NCBI GenBank assembly: GCA_964392775.1
Contig: CAYMRD010000001.1
Location: 1-64,000 of the forward strand
Length of the DNA: 64,000 bases
Source of the DNA: UKL13-3 sp964392775
GTDB taxonomy: Bacteria > Bacteroidota > Bacteroidia > UKL13-3
Reading direction: 5' to 3'
Each line of letters begins with the position of its first letter. Positions within the stretch are counted from its first letter, which is position 1. A program made the position numbers and the translations under genes. Shown in pieces: positions 1-9,132 of the stretch. Below the pieces are notes generated by a model. It saw nothing but the letters and a program-made list of their open reading frames with translations. It had not been told where the DNA came from and did not search any database.

Positions 1-198
1 TTTGGTGAATAATCATTCAGGTAAAGTGTTGCTTTTGATGACAATTATCATGTTTTGAGTTTTTTGTTTCCTGGCAGGACCGTATCTGACAAAAATCAGT
101 AAGGCTTGGAAGCCTTGTATTTGTTGTGGTTTTGGGCGATTTGTAAAGGGAAAAATAATTGCTTAACCCTTCCTTCATATTGGCGCAATCAATCGCAG

Positions 199-206
199 TA
201 ACTTTG
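199..206 (+). promoter_or_regulatory. phaE promoter, Bacteroidota -7 box
   Basis: TAACTTTG matches the Bacteroidota sigma-A -7 consensus TAnnTTTG and lies 37 bases before the phaE start codon. No TTG stands at the usual 19-base spacing; a TTGG is present 15 bases upstream, so the -33 element is weak or absent. Bases 1-198 upstream show no gene that I recognise. Confidence 0.5.
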
Positions 207-243
207 CATCCGGTTTAACTCAAAAAACAAACAACTAAAATAT

Positions 244-1536
244 ATGGAAACCAAAAATTTATTCGAAACTTTTACAACTGCTCAAAAAGAAGCTGTTGAG
301 AAAATGACTTCTGCTTCTGAGAACATGCAAAAAATGTTCACAGAGAACATGAACTCTGATTTCTTCAAAAAATGGTATGATTCACAAATGTCTTTCTTCA
401 ACAACGGAGAAAACAAAATGAACAATCCGATGGAGTTCTACAATACCTGGTTGAACAACCAAATGGAAATGGCTAAAAACTTCATGGGTAACAATCCAAT
501 GATGAGCAATATGCCAAACTTTGGTAACATGATGAACATGGACAGCATGACTGCTAACATGAACAACATGACCACTCAGTACCAAAACTGGTTGAACAGC
601 ATGAACAGCACCTACAGCGAAATGATGAAAAACTACAACAACATGGATGCTAAAAACATGATGAGTGGTATGTTCAACAATTCAGAAATGTACATGAACA
701 TGTTCCAGTTGTGGATGCCAATGTTCAAATCAATGAACGACAAATCGTTTAACATGGATACGTTCAAAAACATGTTCAACGCTCCAATGTTCAAAGACAT
801 GATGGACAAAATGTTCAACATGAACGATTTTAACAAAAACATGATGGCGATGCCGGGTATGGATATGTTTAAAACCAGCATGACCAACATGATGGATTCA
901 AACAAAACCATGTTCGACAGCATGAAAGCTAACATGAACAATATGATGCCGAACAATGGTATGTTCACGCAGGCTATGGACATGTACAACAACATGAACA
1001 ACCAAATGAACAACGCGTTTGCTCCAATGATGAAACTGATGGGTAACAATGCAAATACTCAACACATCAATGCTGCAAAAGAACTGAGCAATGAGTTTAC
1101 TCAATACCAAATGAAAAGCACTGAAATGCAATACATGATGTACAATACCGGAATGAAAGCGATGGAAGAATTAGCTGAAACCGTGTTCAATCAGGTTCGC
1201 AACGGTGCCGAAGTAAATGATTTCACCAACCTGTACACAACATGGTTAACCATCAGCGATAAACATTTTGTTACATTATTCTCAACAGATGAGTACTCAA
1301 AAATACAAGCTGAGTTGAATTCATTTGGTAACAAATTGAAAATGCACATCAACCAGCAAATGGAAAAATCAATGGCTAATGTGCCGGTGATTACCCGCTC
1401 GGAAATGGATGAGGCATACAAAACCATCTACGAAATGAAAAAACGTATCACCATGTTGGAAAAACAACTGGATACAGATACGGTAGCTACAGAAGATACA
1501 GCAAAACCTGCTGCTAAAAAATCAACTAAAGCTTAA
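244..1536 (+). CDS. phaE: Class III PHA synthase subunit PhaE, methionine/asparagine-rich
   Basis: This is probably the non-catalytic partner of the class III polyhydroxyalkanoate synthase, which together with PhaC polymerises hydroxyacyl-CoA at the surface of carbon-storage granules. The assignment rests on phaC downstream on the same strand, a helical amphipathic sequence with repeated W/F-containing stretches, and a C-terminal segment (residues about 380-410, PVITRSEMDEAYKTIYEMKK then a short coiled coil) that resembles the end of known PhaE proteins. It ends in a lysine/alanine-rich tail. At 430 residues it is within or slightly above the family range. The odd feature is composition: about 73 methionines, nearly all between residues 20 and 300, mixed with asparagine as NM and NNM runs. 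The start ATG follows an A-rich leader typical of the phylum. A phasin-like granule protein is the alternative. Confidence 0.75.
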   Translation: METKNLFETFTTAQKEAVEKMTSASENMQKMFTENMNSDFFKKWYDSQMSFFNNGENKMNNPMEFYNTWLNNQMEMAKNFMGNNPMMSNMPNFGNMMNMDSMTANMNNMTTQYQNWLNSMNSTYSEMMKNYNNMDAKNMMSGMFNNSEMYMNMFQLWMPMFKSMNDKSFNMDTFKNMFNAPMFKDMMDKMFNMNDFNKNMMAMPGMDMFKTSMTNMMDSNKTMFDSMKANMNNMMPNNGMFTQAMDMYNNMNNQMNNAFAPMMKLMGNNANTQHINAAKELSNEFTQYQMKSTEMQYMMYNTGMKAMEELAETVFNQVRNGAEVNDFTNLYTTWLTISDKHFVTLFSTDEYSKIQAELNSFGNKLKMHINQQMEKSMANVPVITRSEMDEAYKTIYEMKKRITMLEKQLDTDTVATEDTAKPAAKKSTKA

Positions 1537-1557
1537 TTATAATTGGTTATTACGATT

Positions 1558-1609
1558 AAGCCACAGATTTCACTGATTCTAGGATCTGTGAAGCCTGTGG
1601 CTTTTTTTA
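1558..1609 (+). terminator. Terminator after phaE, CACAGATT-type palindrome
   Basis: AAGCCACAG pairs with CTGTGGCTT, an inner TTCAC pairs with GTGAA, and a run of seven T follows. This should end phaE transcription before the toxin-antitoxin pair. The inner words CACAGATTTCACTGATT resemble those of the larger intergenic palindrome at 47365-47521, so this terminator may derive from the same kind of repeat. Confidence 0.8.
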
Positions 1610-1651
1610 TTGGATAAAAGCGTAACTTCGGGAAGCCAATTCTGATAAAGC

Positions 1652-1870
1652 ATGAGAACCATCGAAATTAAGGATGCAATATCCAAAGCGTTAGAGAAAG
1701 CAGACGATAACACGCTTGTTTATGATTTGCTTTGCAAGCCGGATGTATGGGATACTATGAGTGATGAACAAAGGGAATCCATACTGATGTCGAAAAACGA
1801 TGTGAAAGAAGGACGGGTAACTTTACATGCTGATGTTTTGAAACAGTTTGATGCATGGAGAGGCAAATAA
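1652..1870 (+). CDS. Antitoxin of a ParDE/RelBE-like module
   Basis: This 72-residue protein overlaps the toxin gene by 16 bases, the usual antitoxin-first arrangement. Its C-terminal part (KNDVKEGRVTLHADVLKQFDAW) has the pattern 'ordinary helix, GRV, helix ending in W' seen in small Bacteroidota antitoxins that wrap around RelE/ParE toxins. The N-terminal half is predicted helical and I cannot name a DNA-binding fold for it. It is expected to neutralise the toxin and repress the pair. It lies between phaE and phaC, separated from phaE by a strong terminator, so it is probably transcribed independently. Confidence 0.65.
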   Translation: MRTIEIKDAISKALEKADDNTLVYDLLCKPDVWDTMSDEQRESILMSKNDVKEGRVTLHADVLKQFDAWRGK

Positions 1871-2160
1871 TCTGGCCGCACGAGGCGATTCGGAATATTG
1901 AAAGTGTAGTTGCGTATTTGCAGCAAAATTGGTCTCAGAAAGAAATTGATTCCCTGCCTGATGAAACAGAGAGGGTGATTGAAATGGTCATGCAAAATCC
2001 GAATCTGTTTCGTAAATCATTTAAGCAAAACGTGCATGAGGTGTTAATTACAAAACACAATTTATTGGTATATGAGTATACCGATACTCAACTGATAATT
2101 TTGCAAATTTGGGATACCCGGCAACATCCTGATAGCAAAAAAATGTCGGTTGATATTTAG
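1855..2160 (+). CDS. ParE/RelE-superfamily toxin
   Basis: This 101-residue protein fits the ParE/RelE fold. It has an N-terminal strand then helices (IIWPHEAIRNIESVVAYLQQNW, where the 'A...I..I..YL...W' pattern is typical of ParE), a central strand reading FRKSFKQNVHEVLI, and a C-terminal VYEY...IILQIWDTRQHP that matches the closing 'I..V.D.R.dP' of the family. ParE members poison gyrase and RelE members cut mRNA on the ribosome; the sequence alone does not decide which, but the C-terminal WDTRQHP favours ParE-like. It is translationally coupled to the antitoxin. The stop lies 45 bases before phaC with no terminator visible between, so read-through into phaC is possible. Confidence 0.75.
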   Translation: MERQIIWPHEAIRNIESVVAYLQQNWSQKEIDSLPDETERVIEMVMQNPNLFRKSFKQNVHEVLITKHNLLVYEYTDTQLIILQIWDTRQHPDSKKMSVDI

Positions 2161-2205
2161 GACAAAAAGATTTAATTCGAAACACACAAATAGTAACAAA
2201 AACTG

Positions 2206-3264
2206 ATGATGAAAATGAACGTAGCAGGTTTGATGGACGAAATGACCAAAACCAGCGAAAAATTGGTAAAAGGATATGAGTTGTTGCAAAAGGTTGAAGA
2301 AGTTGAAGTGGGCGCAACACCTAAAGAATTGGTATGGCAAAACGACTTGGTAAAAGTATACCACTATAAACGTGATACTCCGGCCAAAGTAAAAATACCT
2401 GTATTGGTATCGTTTGCGATTATGAACCGCCACGATGTACTGGATTTGCAGCCCGACAGAAGCTTGATGAAAAAGTTGCTGGATGAAGGTTTGGATGTAT
2501 ACATCATGGACTGGGGTTATCCTAAAAAGCAACATCGTTACCTCACGATGGAAGATTATATCTTAGGATTTATGAATGATGCAGTTGATTTTGTTCGCAA
2601 ATCAACCGGCAACAAAAAAATTCATAAAATGGGTATTTGTCAGGGCGGAACATTTAGTACAATTTATGCCTCATTGTATCCTGAGAAACTGCAATCTCTT
2701 ACAACATTTGTAGCTCCGTTTGACTTTAGCGGCAACGAGTGCATGTTGTACCGCTGGACCAAAGACATTGATATTGATGCGATGGTGGACAGTTGCGGTG
2801 GGTTGATTCCTGCCGATATGATTGACAGTGGATTCAGCATGTTGAAACCAAGTGCTCCGTATTCGAAATACATCAACGCTATTGATTTGATGCAGGATGA
2901 AGCCAAGTTGGCCAATTTCCTACGCATGGAAAAATGGAAAGCCGATATGCCGGATCAGGCAGGAGAGATGTTCCGCAAATACATCAAAGATTTGTGGCAA
3001 GGAAACAAGCTCATCAAAGGTGAGTTTGAATTGGGTGGACGTAAAGTTGATTTGAAAAATATGACCGTTCCTTTCCTGAATATTTTTGCAACCGAGGATA
3101 ATATCATTCCCAACTCTTCAACCACACCGGTAATGAAAGCTATCGGGTCGAAAGACAAGGAAGAGTATGCTTTCCCGGGTGGACATATCGGGGTATTTGT
3201 GGGTGCTAAATCACAAAAAGAGCTAGCTCCGAAAGTAGCAGCTTGGGTAGCCAGCAAATCGTAA
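2206..3264 (+). CDS. phaC: Class III PHA synthase catalytic subunit PhaC
   Basis: PhaC polymerises (R)-3-hydroxyacyl-CoA into polyhydroxyalkanoate. It is an alpha/beta-hydrolase of 352 residues, the short length typical of class III enzymes that need PhaE. The lipase-like box is G143-I-C145-Q-G-G, with the nucleophile cysteine that distinguishes synthases from serine hydrolases. The expected aspartate is D298 (FATEDNIIP) and the general-base histidine is H327 (PGGHIG). The WGYPKK motif around residue 103 is also characteristic. Three in-frame ATGs (2206, 2209, 2215) make the exact start uncertain by a few residues. PhaC is intact, so the storage pathway is probably functional despite the toxin-antitoxin insertion upstream. 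Confidence 0.92.
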   Translation: MMKMNVAGLMDEMTKTSEKLVKGYELLQKVEEVEVGATPKELVWQNDLVKVYHYKRDTPAKVKIPVLVSFAIMNRHDVLDLQPDRSLMKKLLDEGLDVYIMDWGYPKKQHRYLTMEDYILGFMNDAVDFVRKSTGNKKIHKMGICQGGTFSTIYASLYPEKLQSLTTFVAPFDFSGNECMLYRWTKDIDIDAMVDSCGGLIPADMIDSGFSMLKPSAPYSKYINAIDLMQDEAKLANFLRMEKWKADMPDQAGEMFRKYIKDLWQGNKLIKGEFELGGRKVDLKNMTVPFLNIFATEDNIIPNSSTTPVMKAIGSKDKEEYAFPGGHIGVFVGAKSQKELAPKVAAWVASKS

Positions 3265-3374
3265 TTGTGTTCATTTGACACTTTTGATGTGTTGAAGACC
3301 CGCTACAAATCAGCCGAATCCGACTGCTTAAATAGTTGCGACCATTTAATGCAGCATTTTAACGTATACTTGTG

Positions 3375-3411
3375 CAGACGTTCATGGAAACATGGGCGTC
3401 TGTTTTGTTTT
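3375..3411 (+). terminator. Terminator after phaC
   Basis: CAGACG pairs with CGTCTG around a loop containing CAT..ATG, followed by TTTTGTTTT. It ends 17 bases before the hydrolase start at 3428 and overlaps the more upstream ATG at 3392, which argues for the downstream start. Confidence 0.75.
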
Positions 3412-3427
3412 AATCCAACGGTATACA

Positions 3428-4309
3428 ATGTCTGTTCAATATCCTTTCCCTCGTCATCAATGTACTATTCACCCTGATATTCATATTTCGTATATGGATG
3501 AAGGGAAGGGCGATTCAACTATTCTGTTTATACATGGTTTGGCCAATTACGCTCCGGTATGGCAATACCAGCTGGCGGAGTTGAGCAAAACCAACCGCTG
3601 TATTGCCATTGATTTGCCCGGAAATGGTTATTCATCGCGGGGAGACTATCCGTATACCATGTTTTTTTATGCTGAATGTGTGGTGCGTTTCATCGAAAAA
3701 ATGGAACTAAAGCGGGTTGTACTCACCGGACATTCAATGGGCGGACAAATCGCTTTGATTATTGCACTGCGGTATCCGCATTTGCTGGAAAAGCTGGTGT
3801 TGGTGGCCGCTGCCGGACTGGAGTGTTTTTCCGCACATGAAGTGATGATGATGAACGGGATGTTGAGCATGGGCAATATGTTTTATGCCGATGAACTTCA
3901 CCTGGAATCGGCCATCCGCCAAAGCTTTTATGCCACTCAAAACGAAAGTGCAGGCATTATTGATGATTTGAAGTCCATTATGGGCAACCATTCGTTGAAA
4001 CAATGGAGAGATATGAGTTTGGCCAGTATCAAAGGCATGCTCAATGAGCAGGTACAGCAATTTCTACCCAATATTACCGTCCCCACCCTGATTATCTTTG
4101 GCGAAAAAGACGCCCTGATTCCCAATACGCTCATCCATTTTGGAGAAACACCCGAAGGCATCGCTAAAAAAGGAGCGGGCTTGATCCCCAATGCCGAGGT
4201 ATCGCTTATTGCGGGAGGCGGACATTTTGTGCAGATTGAAAAAGCTTCGGAGGTTAATCAGGCGATACGGAAATATCTGTCTGGTGCTCATCGGGTTAAT
4301 GCCAATTGA
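3428..4309 (+). CDS. Alpha/beta hydrolase
   Basis: A 293-residue serine hydrolase with an intact triad: nucleophile S103 in GHSMGG, D228 in FGEKDALIP and H266 in GGGHFVQ, plus the oxyanion HG at 36-37 (FIHGLAN). No signal peptide is evident, so it is probably cytoplasmic. Substrate cannot be read from the sequence. The position directly after phaC allows a role in PHA turnover or acyl-ester hydrolysis, but this is only inference from context. I chose ATG 3428 rather than 3392 because the earlier ATG lies inside the phaC terminator and would add a non-conserved leader. Confidence 0.85.
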   Translation: MSVQYPFPRHQCTIHPDIHISYMDEGKGDSTILFIHGLANYAPVWQYQLAELSKTNRCIAIDLPGNGYSSRGDYPYTMFFYAECVVRFIEKMELKRVVLTGHSMGGQIALIIALRYPHLLEKLVLVAAAGLECFSAHEVMMMNGMLSMGNMFYADELHLESAIRQSFYATQNESAGIIDDLKSIMGNHSLKQWRDMSLASIKGMLNEQVQQFLPNITVPTLIIFGEKDALIPNTLIHFGETPEGIAKKGAGLIPNAEVSLIAGGGHFVQIEKASEVNQAIRKYLSGAHRVNAN

Positions 4310-4348
4310 GAGTCTGGTAAATCACTGTGAGAAAGTTTCGATAACTAC

Positions 4349-4378
4349 TTGCAAATTCGGATTTTACCCATATCTTTG
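4349..4378 (+). promoter_or_regulatory. rplU-rpmA promoter
   Basis: TTG at 4349-4351 is followed after 19 bases by TATCTTTG (4371-4378), an excellent match to the Bacteroidota promoter TTG-N19-TAnnTTTG. The rplU start codon is 32 bases further on. Confidence 0.8.
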
Positions 4379-4410
4379 CCGTCCTTTAATCAAAATAAAT
4401 AGATAAATAT

Positions 4411-4722
4411 ATGTTTGCAATAGTGGAAATCGCTGGCCAACAGTTCAAAGTAGAAAAAGACCAAACTCTTTATGTACACAGACTACAACAAGAGGAAGGC
4501 GCCAGCATTGAACTGAATGACGTATTGTTAATTGACAATAACGGACAAGTAAAAGTAGGATTGCCTAAAGTAGATGGTGCTTCAGTGAAAGCTAAAGTAT
4601 TAACGCACTTGAAAGGTGATAAAGTAATCGTTTTCAAAAAGAAACGCAGAAAAGGTTACCGTAAAATGAACGGTCACCGCCAATACTTTACTAAAATCCA
4701 GATTGAATCAATCAACGCTTAA
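4411..4722 (+). CDS. rplU: 50S ribosomal protein L21
   Basis: L21 binds 23S rRNA in the large subunit. The 103-residue product starts MFAIVEIAGQQFKVEKD and ends with the lysine-rich KKKRRKGYRKMNGHRQ and FTKIQIESI, the canonical L21 pattern and length. It is followed 31 bases later by rpmA, the usual two-gene operon, and is preceded by a strong consensus promoter. Confidence 0.97.
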   Translation: MFAIVEIAGQQFKVEKDQTLYVHRLQQEEGASIELNDVLLIDNNGQVKVGLPKVDGASVKAKVLTHLKGDKVIVFKKKRRKGYRKMNGHRQYFTKIQIESINA

Positions 4723-4753
4723 TTAGTAACAACCTTTTAAATTAGAATAAGAC

Positions 4754-5020
4754 ATGGCACACAAAAAAGGGGCAGGTAGTTCGAAGAATGGTCGCGAGTC
4801 GCATAGCAAGCGCTTGGGCGTAAAAATATTCGGTGGTCAATCAGCTATCGCTGGTAATATCATCATCCGTCAACGTGGTACTAAACACCACCCTGGCGAT
4901 AACGTAGGAATGGGTAAAGATCATACCCTGTTTGCTTTGGTTGACGGTAAAGTTGTTTTCAAAAAGAAAGCTAACGACCGCTCATACGTATCTATCGCAC
5001 CGGTAGAAGCAAAAGCATAA
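4754..5020 (+). CDS. rpmA: 50S ribosomal protein L27
   Basis: L27 sits near the peptidyl-transferase centre. The 88-residue product begins MAHKKGAGSSKNGRESHSKRLG, the invariant L27 N-terminus without the cleavable extension found in some Firmicutes, and contains the GTKHHPGDNVGMGKDHTLFAL block. It is co-transcribed with rplU and ends before a strong terminator. Confidence 0.97.
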   Translation: MAHKKGAGSSKNGRESHSKRLGVKIFGGQSAIAGNIIIRQRGTKHHPGDNVGMGKDHTLFALVDGKVVFKKKANDRSYVSIAPVEAKA

Positions 5021-5040
5021 TCCAACGAGATAATCTTGTG

Positions 5041-5073
5041 AAGCGCATATCCATTAGGGTATGCGCTTTTTTT
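5041..5073 (+). terminator. Terminator after rpmA
   Basis: AAGCGCATATCC and GGGTATGCGCTT form a 12-base stem with one G-T pair and an ATTA loop, followed by five further T. Confidence 0.9.
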
Positions 5074-5103
5074 GTTGATAGGAAGTCATCAACAAAATCC
5101 AAT

Positions 5104-5139
5104 AAAAAAGCACATTCCCCACGTTGGAAAATGTGCTTT
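5104..5139 (-). terminator. Terminator after pdxA
   Basis: AAAGCACATT and AATGTGCTTT form a 10-base stem, and the A-run on the plus strand at 5104-5109 gives a T-run for minus-strand transcripts. It lies 20 bases beyond the pdxA stop, convergent with the rpmA terminator. Confidence 0.85.
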
Positions 5140-5159
5140 CAATATGAAGTGAGTTATAC

Positions 5160-6227
5160 TTAGAAGTCTATTCTAAAACGCTCCTTGCGGAAGGCACTAA
5201 ACGGCAATGGACTTTCCTTCAGCTTAAAATTTTCGTTGCGGGTACGCACCACATCAATGGCGGTATACAAGGCATTGCGGAACGATACTTCCGAAGCTTC
5301 GTTTTTGCCGGCAATGGCATAAGCTGTTCCATGATCGGGTGAGGTGCGCACAAATGGCAAGCCTGCTGTATAATTCACGCCATCATCAAAGGCAAGGTAT
5401 TTAAACGGAATCAAACCCTGATCGTGGTACATGGCCAATACGGCATCAAACTTCTCGAACTGACGTGAGCCAAAGAATCCATCAGAAGAGTATGGGCCAT
5501 AAGCTACCATACCTTCGGCCTGCGCTGCTTTGGCAGCTTCGGCAATAATATCTTTGTCTTCGGTACCCAATAGTCCGTTATCGCCTGCATGTGGGTTTAA
5601 GCCCAACAAAGCAATTTTGGGTTTGGTGATGCTAAAGTCGTTTTGCAAACTTTTATTCATCACCCTCAGTTTTTTCAAAATAAGTTCCTTGCTGATCTTC
5701 GAAGCCACCTCGCTCAAGGGAACATGTCCCGTTACCAATCCCACTTTCAAATCCTCACTCAGTAGCATCATAATATAATCATTAGTTCCGGCTTGCTGGG
5801 CTAGGTATTCGGTATGGCCTACAAACGGACGCTCAGCAGTGTTTACATTGTGTTTGTTCAAAGGTCCCGTAACGATGGCATGTATCTTTCCATCCTTAGC
5901 ATCCTGCGTGGCTCTTTCGAGCGATTTAAAGGCATATTGACCTGCAACAGCAGTTTCTTCTCCCGGTTTAATTTCAATCTCCTCATCCCAGCAAACCAAA
6001 ATATTTGGCTTTTTGTGATGGATTTGCTCAAGGTTATTGATGATGCTCAAGTTAAAGTCGGGATGCCCCATGGCCTTTTTCCAATACGAAATAACCTTGG
6101 GTGAGCCGTACACAACAGGCGTGCAATAATCGGCCACACGGCTGTCCAATAATGTTTTGATGATCACTTCTACACTGATGCTGTTCACATCGCCCAGTGT
6201 AATTCCTATAATGGGTAATTTGCTCAT
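5160..6227 (-). CDS. pdxA: 4-hydroxythreonine-4-phosphate dehydrogenase
   Basis: PdxA oxidises 4-phosphohydroxy-L-threonine on the DXP-dependent route to pyridoxal phosphate. The 355-residue protein has the family landmarks: ITLGDVNSISVEV at the N-terminus, GPLNKHN and the metal-binding histidine of GHTEYLAQQ, the MYHDQGLIPFKYL motif and the closing FVRTSPDHGTAYAIAGKNEAS. Its substrate is made by SerC, which is also in this window (59157-60236). It is downstream of a four-helix-bundle cassette that separates it from the pepA-like gene. It appears complete. Confidence 0.95.
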   Translation of the reverse strand: MSKLPIIGITLGDVNSISVEVIIKTLLDSRVADYCTPVVYGSPKVISYWKKAMGHPDFNLSIINNLEQIHHKKPNILVCWDEEIEIKPGEETAVAGQYAFKSLERATQDAKDGKIHAIVTGPLNKHNVNTAERPFVGHTEYLAQQAGTNDYIMMLLSEDLKVGLVTGHVPLSEVASKISKELILKKLRVMNKSLQNDFSITKPKIALLGLNPHAGDNGLLGTEDKDIIAEAAKAAQAEGMVAYGPYSSDGFFGSRQFEKFDAVLAMYHDQGLIPFKYLAFDDGVNYTAGLPFVRTSPDHGTAYAIAGKNEASEVSFRNALYTAIDVVRTRNENFKLKESPLPFSAFRKERFRIDF

Positions 6228-6328
6228 GTCTTAAGTTGGTTAGGTAATTGAGTAATTGGGTTGGATAAGTTGGGTAAGTCCATTAGAATGGTATTTACTT
6301 AATCAACTTAATTTCTTAGCCAACTTAA
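6228..6328. repeat. Downstream arm of word-repeat palindrome around four-helix gene A
   Basis: This AT-rich stretch between pdxA and the four-helix-bundle gene is built from reiterated TAAGTTGG, TAGGTAATTG and AATTGGGTTGG words. The same words occur in inverted orientation on the other side of the gene (6704-6807: CCAACCTAATTACTTAACCAAC). The stop codon of the enclosed gene lies inside the repeat. Confidence 0.7.
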
Positions 6329-6703
6329 TTACTTTTCATTCTCTTTTTGTTTCTTCAAATAAAGGATATATCCGTTTAAGATTTTGATACAATATTGAAT
6401 CTGATCTTTATGTTTAATATAGGTATCCTCCGTAATATATTTACAATCGAGTGCGTCCGTTAGGTGGTTTATCGTTTCAGTCAACGAACCTTTTGCTATC
6501 CTGCAAAAGTTAATATTCTGTTGATGGTGAAACCTCCCATGCCCTTCAGCAATATTAGCACAAGGCGATTTTGAGGATCGTAATATTTGATCGGTTAAAG
6601 TAAATTTTTCGGAAGCGGGGAACTGTTTCACCAAGTCAAAAATCATTTGTCTCAGCACTCTGCACTGTTTCCAAACTTCTAAGTCTTCGAATGATCCGTA
6701 CAT
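6329..6703 (-). CDS. Four-helix-bundle protein (23S rRNA IVP family), copy A
   Basis: A 124-residue all-helical protein of the family first seen encoded within 23S rRNA intervening sequences (also called S23; relatives include the Avd protein of diversity-generating retroelements). Hallmarks are FEDLEVWKQC at the N-terminus, the central RSSKSPCANIAEGHGR and GSLTETINHLTDAL. Function is unknown for chromosomal members; nucleic-acid binding has been suggested. It is roughly 45 percent identical by eye to copy B at 58714-59097. Both copies are minus-strand, sit between two genes of an apparent operon, and are flanked by inverted arrays of short repeated words that also supply the stop codon. That arrangement suggests a mobile or domesticated cassette. 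Confidence 0.9.
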   Translation of the reverse strand: MYGSFEDLEVWKQCRVLRQMIFDLVKQFPASEKFTLTDQILRSSKSPCANIAEGHGRFHHQQNINFCRIAKGSLTETINHLTDALDCKYITEDTYIKHKDQIQYCIKILNGYILYLKKQKENEK

Positions 6704-8242
<1,539 letters not shown>

Positions 8243-8337
8243 AAATATTTAATTGCTTACGGGCAAATCTAAATATTATTTCCATTTATTTTGAGGTTCC
8301 AAAATCCCTTACCAATTAAGGACTTGGCAGCCATAAC

Positions 8338-9132
8338 ATGAAAAACGAAGTAAGAGCTAAAAAACACCTCGGGCAACATTTTTTAACAGATGAAACCATC
8401 GCCTTTGATATTGTTAAGTCATTGATGGATGTATGCCATACGGCTGATGTGCTGGAGATTGGTCCGGGTATGGGTGTGTTGACCAAGTACCTGTTGCAGC
8501 AAAAAAACTTCACCACTCATGCTATCGATTTGGATAAAGAATCAATTGTGTGGTTAAAAGAAAACTTTCCGGCACTGGCCGATACACTGATTGATGGTGA
8601 TTTTTTGAGGCTTGACTTTAAAACACTTTTTAAAGGGGAGTTTTCCATTATTGGTAACTTTCCCTACAATATCTCTTCCCAAATTGTATTTAAGCTGATT
8701 GAAAACAGAGAACAGGTTCCGGTGATGGTGGGCATGTTTCAGAAAGAAGTAGGCGAACGTCTGGCTTCGGGAACACGCAGCAAAGACTATGGAATACTGA
8801 GTGTACTTACCCAAGCCTATTATGATATTGAGTATTTGTTTACCGTACCCGAACACGTATTTAACCCGCCACCCAAGGTAAAATCAGGGGTGGTAAGGTT
8901 TATTCGCAAAGCGGTACCGCCTGAGGTGGATGAGAAAGCCTTTTTCAAAGTGGTTAAAGCAGGCTTTAACCAGCGCAGAAAAAAATTAAGGAACGCTTTA
9001 CAACAATTCCACGTAAAAGATGAGATATTGCAACAAAGTGGCTTTATTGATAAACGCGCGGAGGAGTTGACTTTCACGGATTTTATTGCCCTAACCAAAC
9101 TCATACAGGAGCATGGAGAACATATCGGTTGA
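8338..9132 (+). CDS. rsmA: 16S rRNA (adenine1518/1519-N6)-dimethyltransferase
   Basis: RsmA (KsgA) dimethylates two adjacent adenosines in helix 45 of 16S rRNA during 30S maturation. The 264-residue protein starts with the diagnostic KKHLGQHFLTD, has the SAM-binding EIGPGMGVLT (residues 40-49) and the catalytic NFPYNISS (107-114), and ends with the small C-terminal domain containing FNQRRKKLRNAL. It is divergent from the pepA-like gene (95-base spacer) and overlaps mgtE by 20 bases. Confidence 0.96.
   Translation: MKNEVRAKKHLGQHFLTDETIAFDIVKSLMDVCHTADVLEIGPGMGVLTKYLLQQKNFTTHAIDLDKESIVWLKENFPALADTLIDGDFLRLDFKTLFKGEFSIIGNFPYNISSQIVFKLIENREQVPVMVGMFQKEVGERLASGTRSKDYGILSVLTQAYYDIEYLFTVPEHVFNPPPKVKSGVVRFIRKAVPPEVDEKAFFKVVKAGFNQRRKKLRNALQQFHVKDEILQQSGFIDKRAEELTFTDFIALTKLIQEHGEHIG

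Noticed and set aside
382..1131. Long minus-strand frames rich in His and Val opposite phaE
   Set aside because: They are reverse reflections of the NM-rich codon pattern (CAT from ATG, GTT from AAC) and have no start context or known domain.
3265..3477. Small plus-strand frame between phaC and the hydrolase
   Set aside because: It runs through the phaC terminator and out of frame into the hydrolase; cysteine- and phenylalanine-rich noise.
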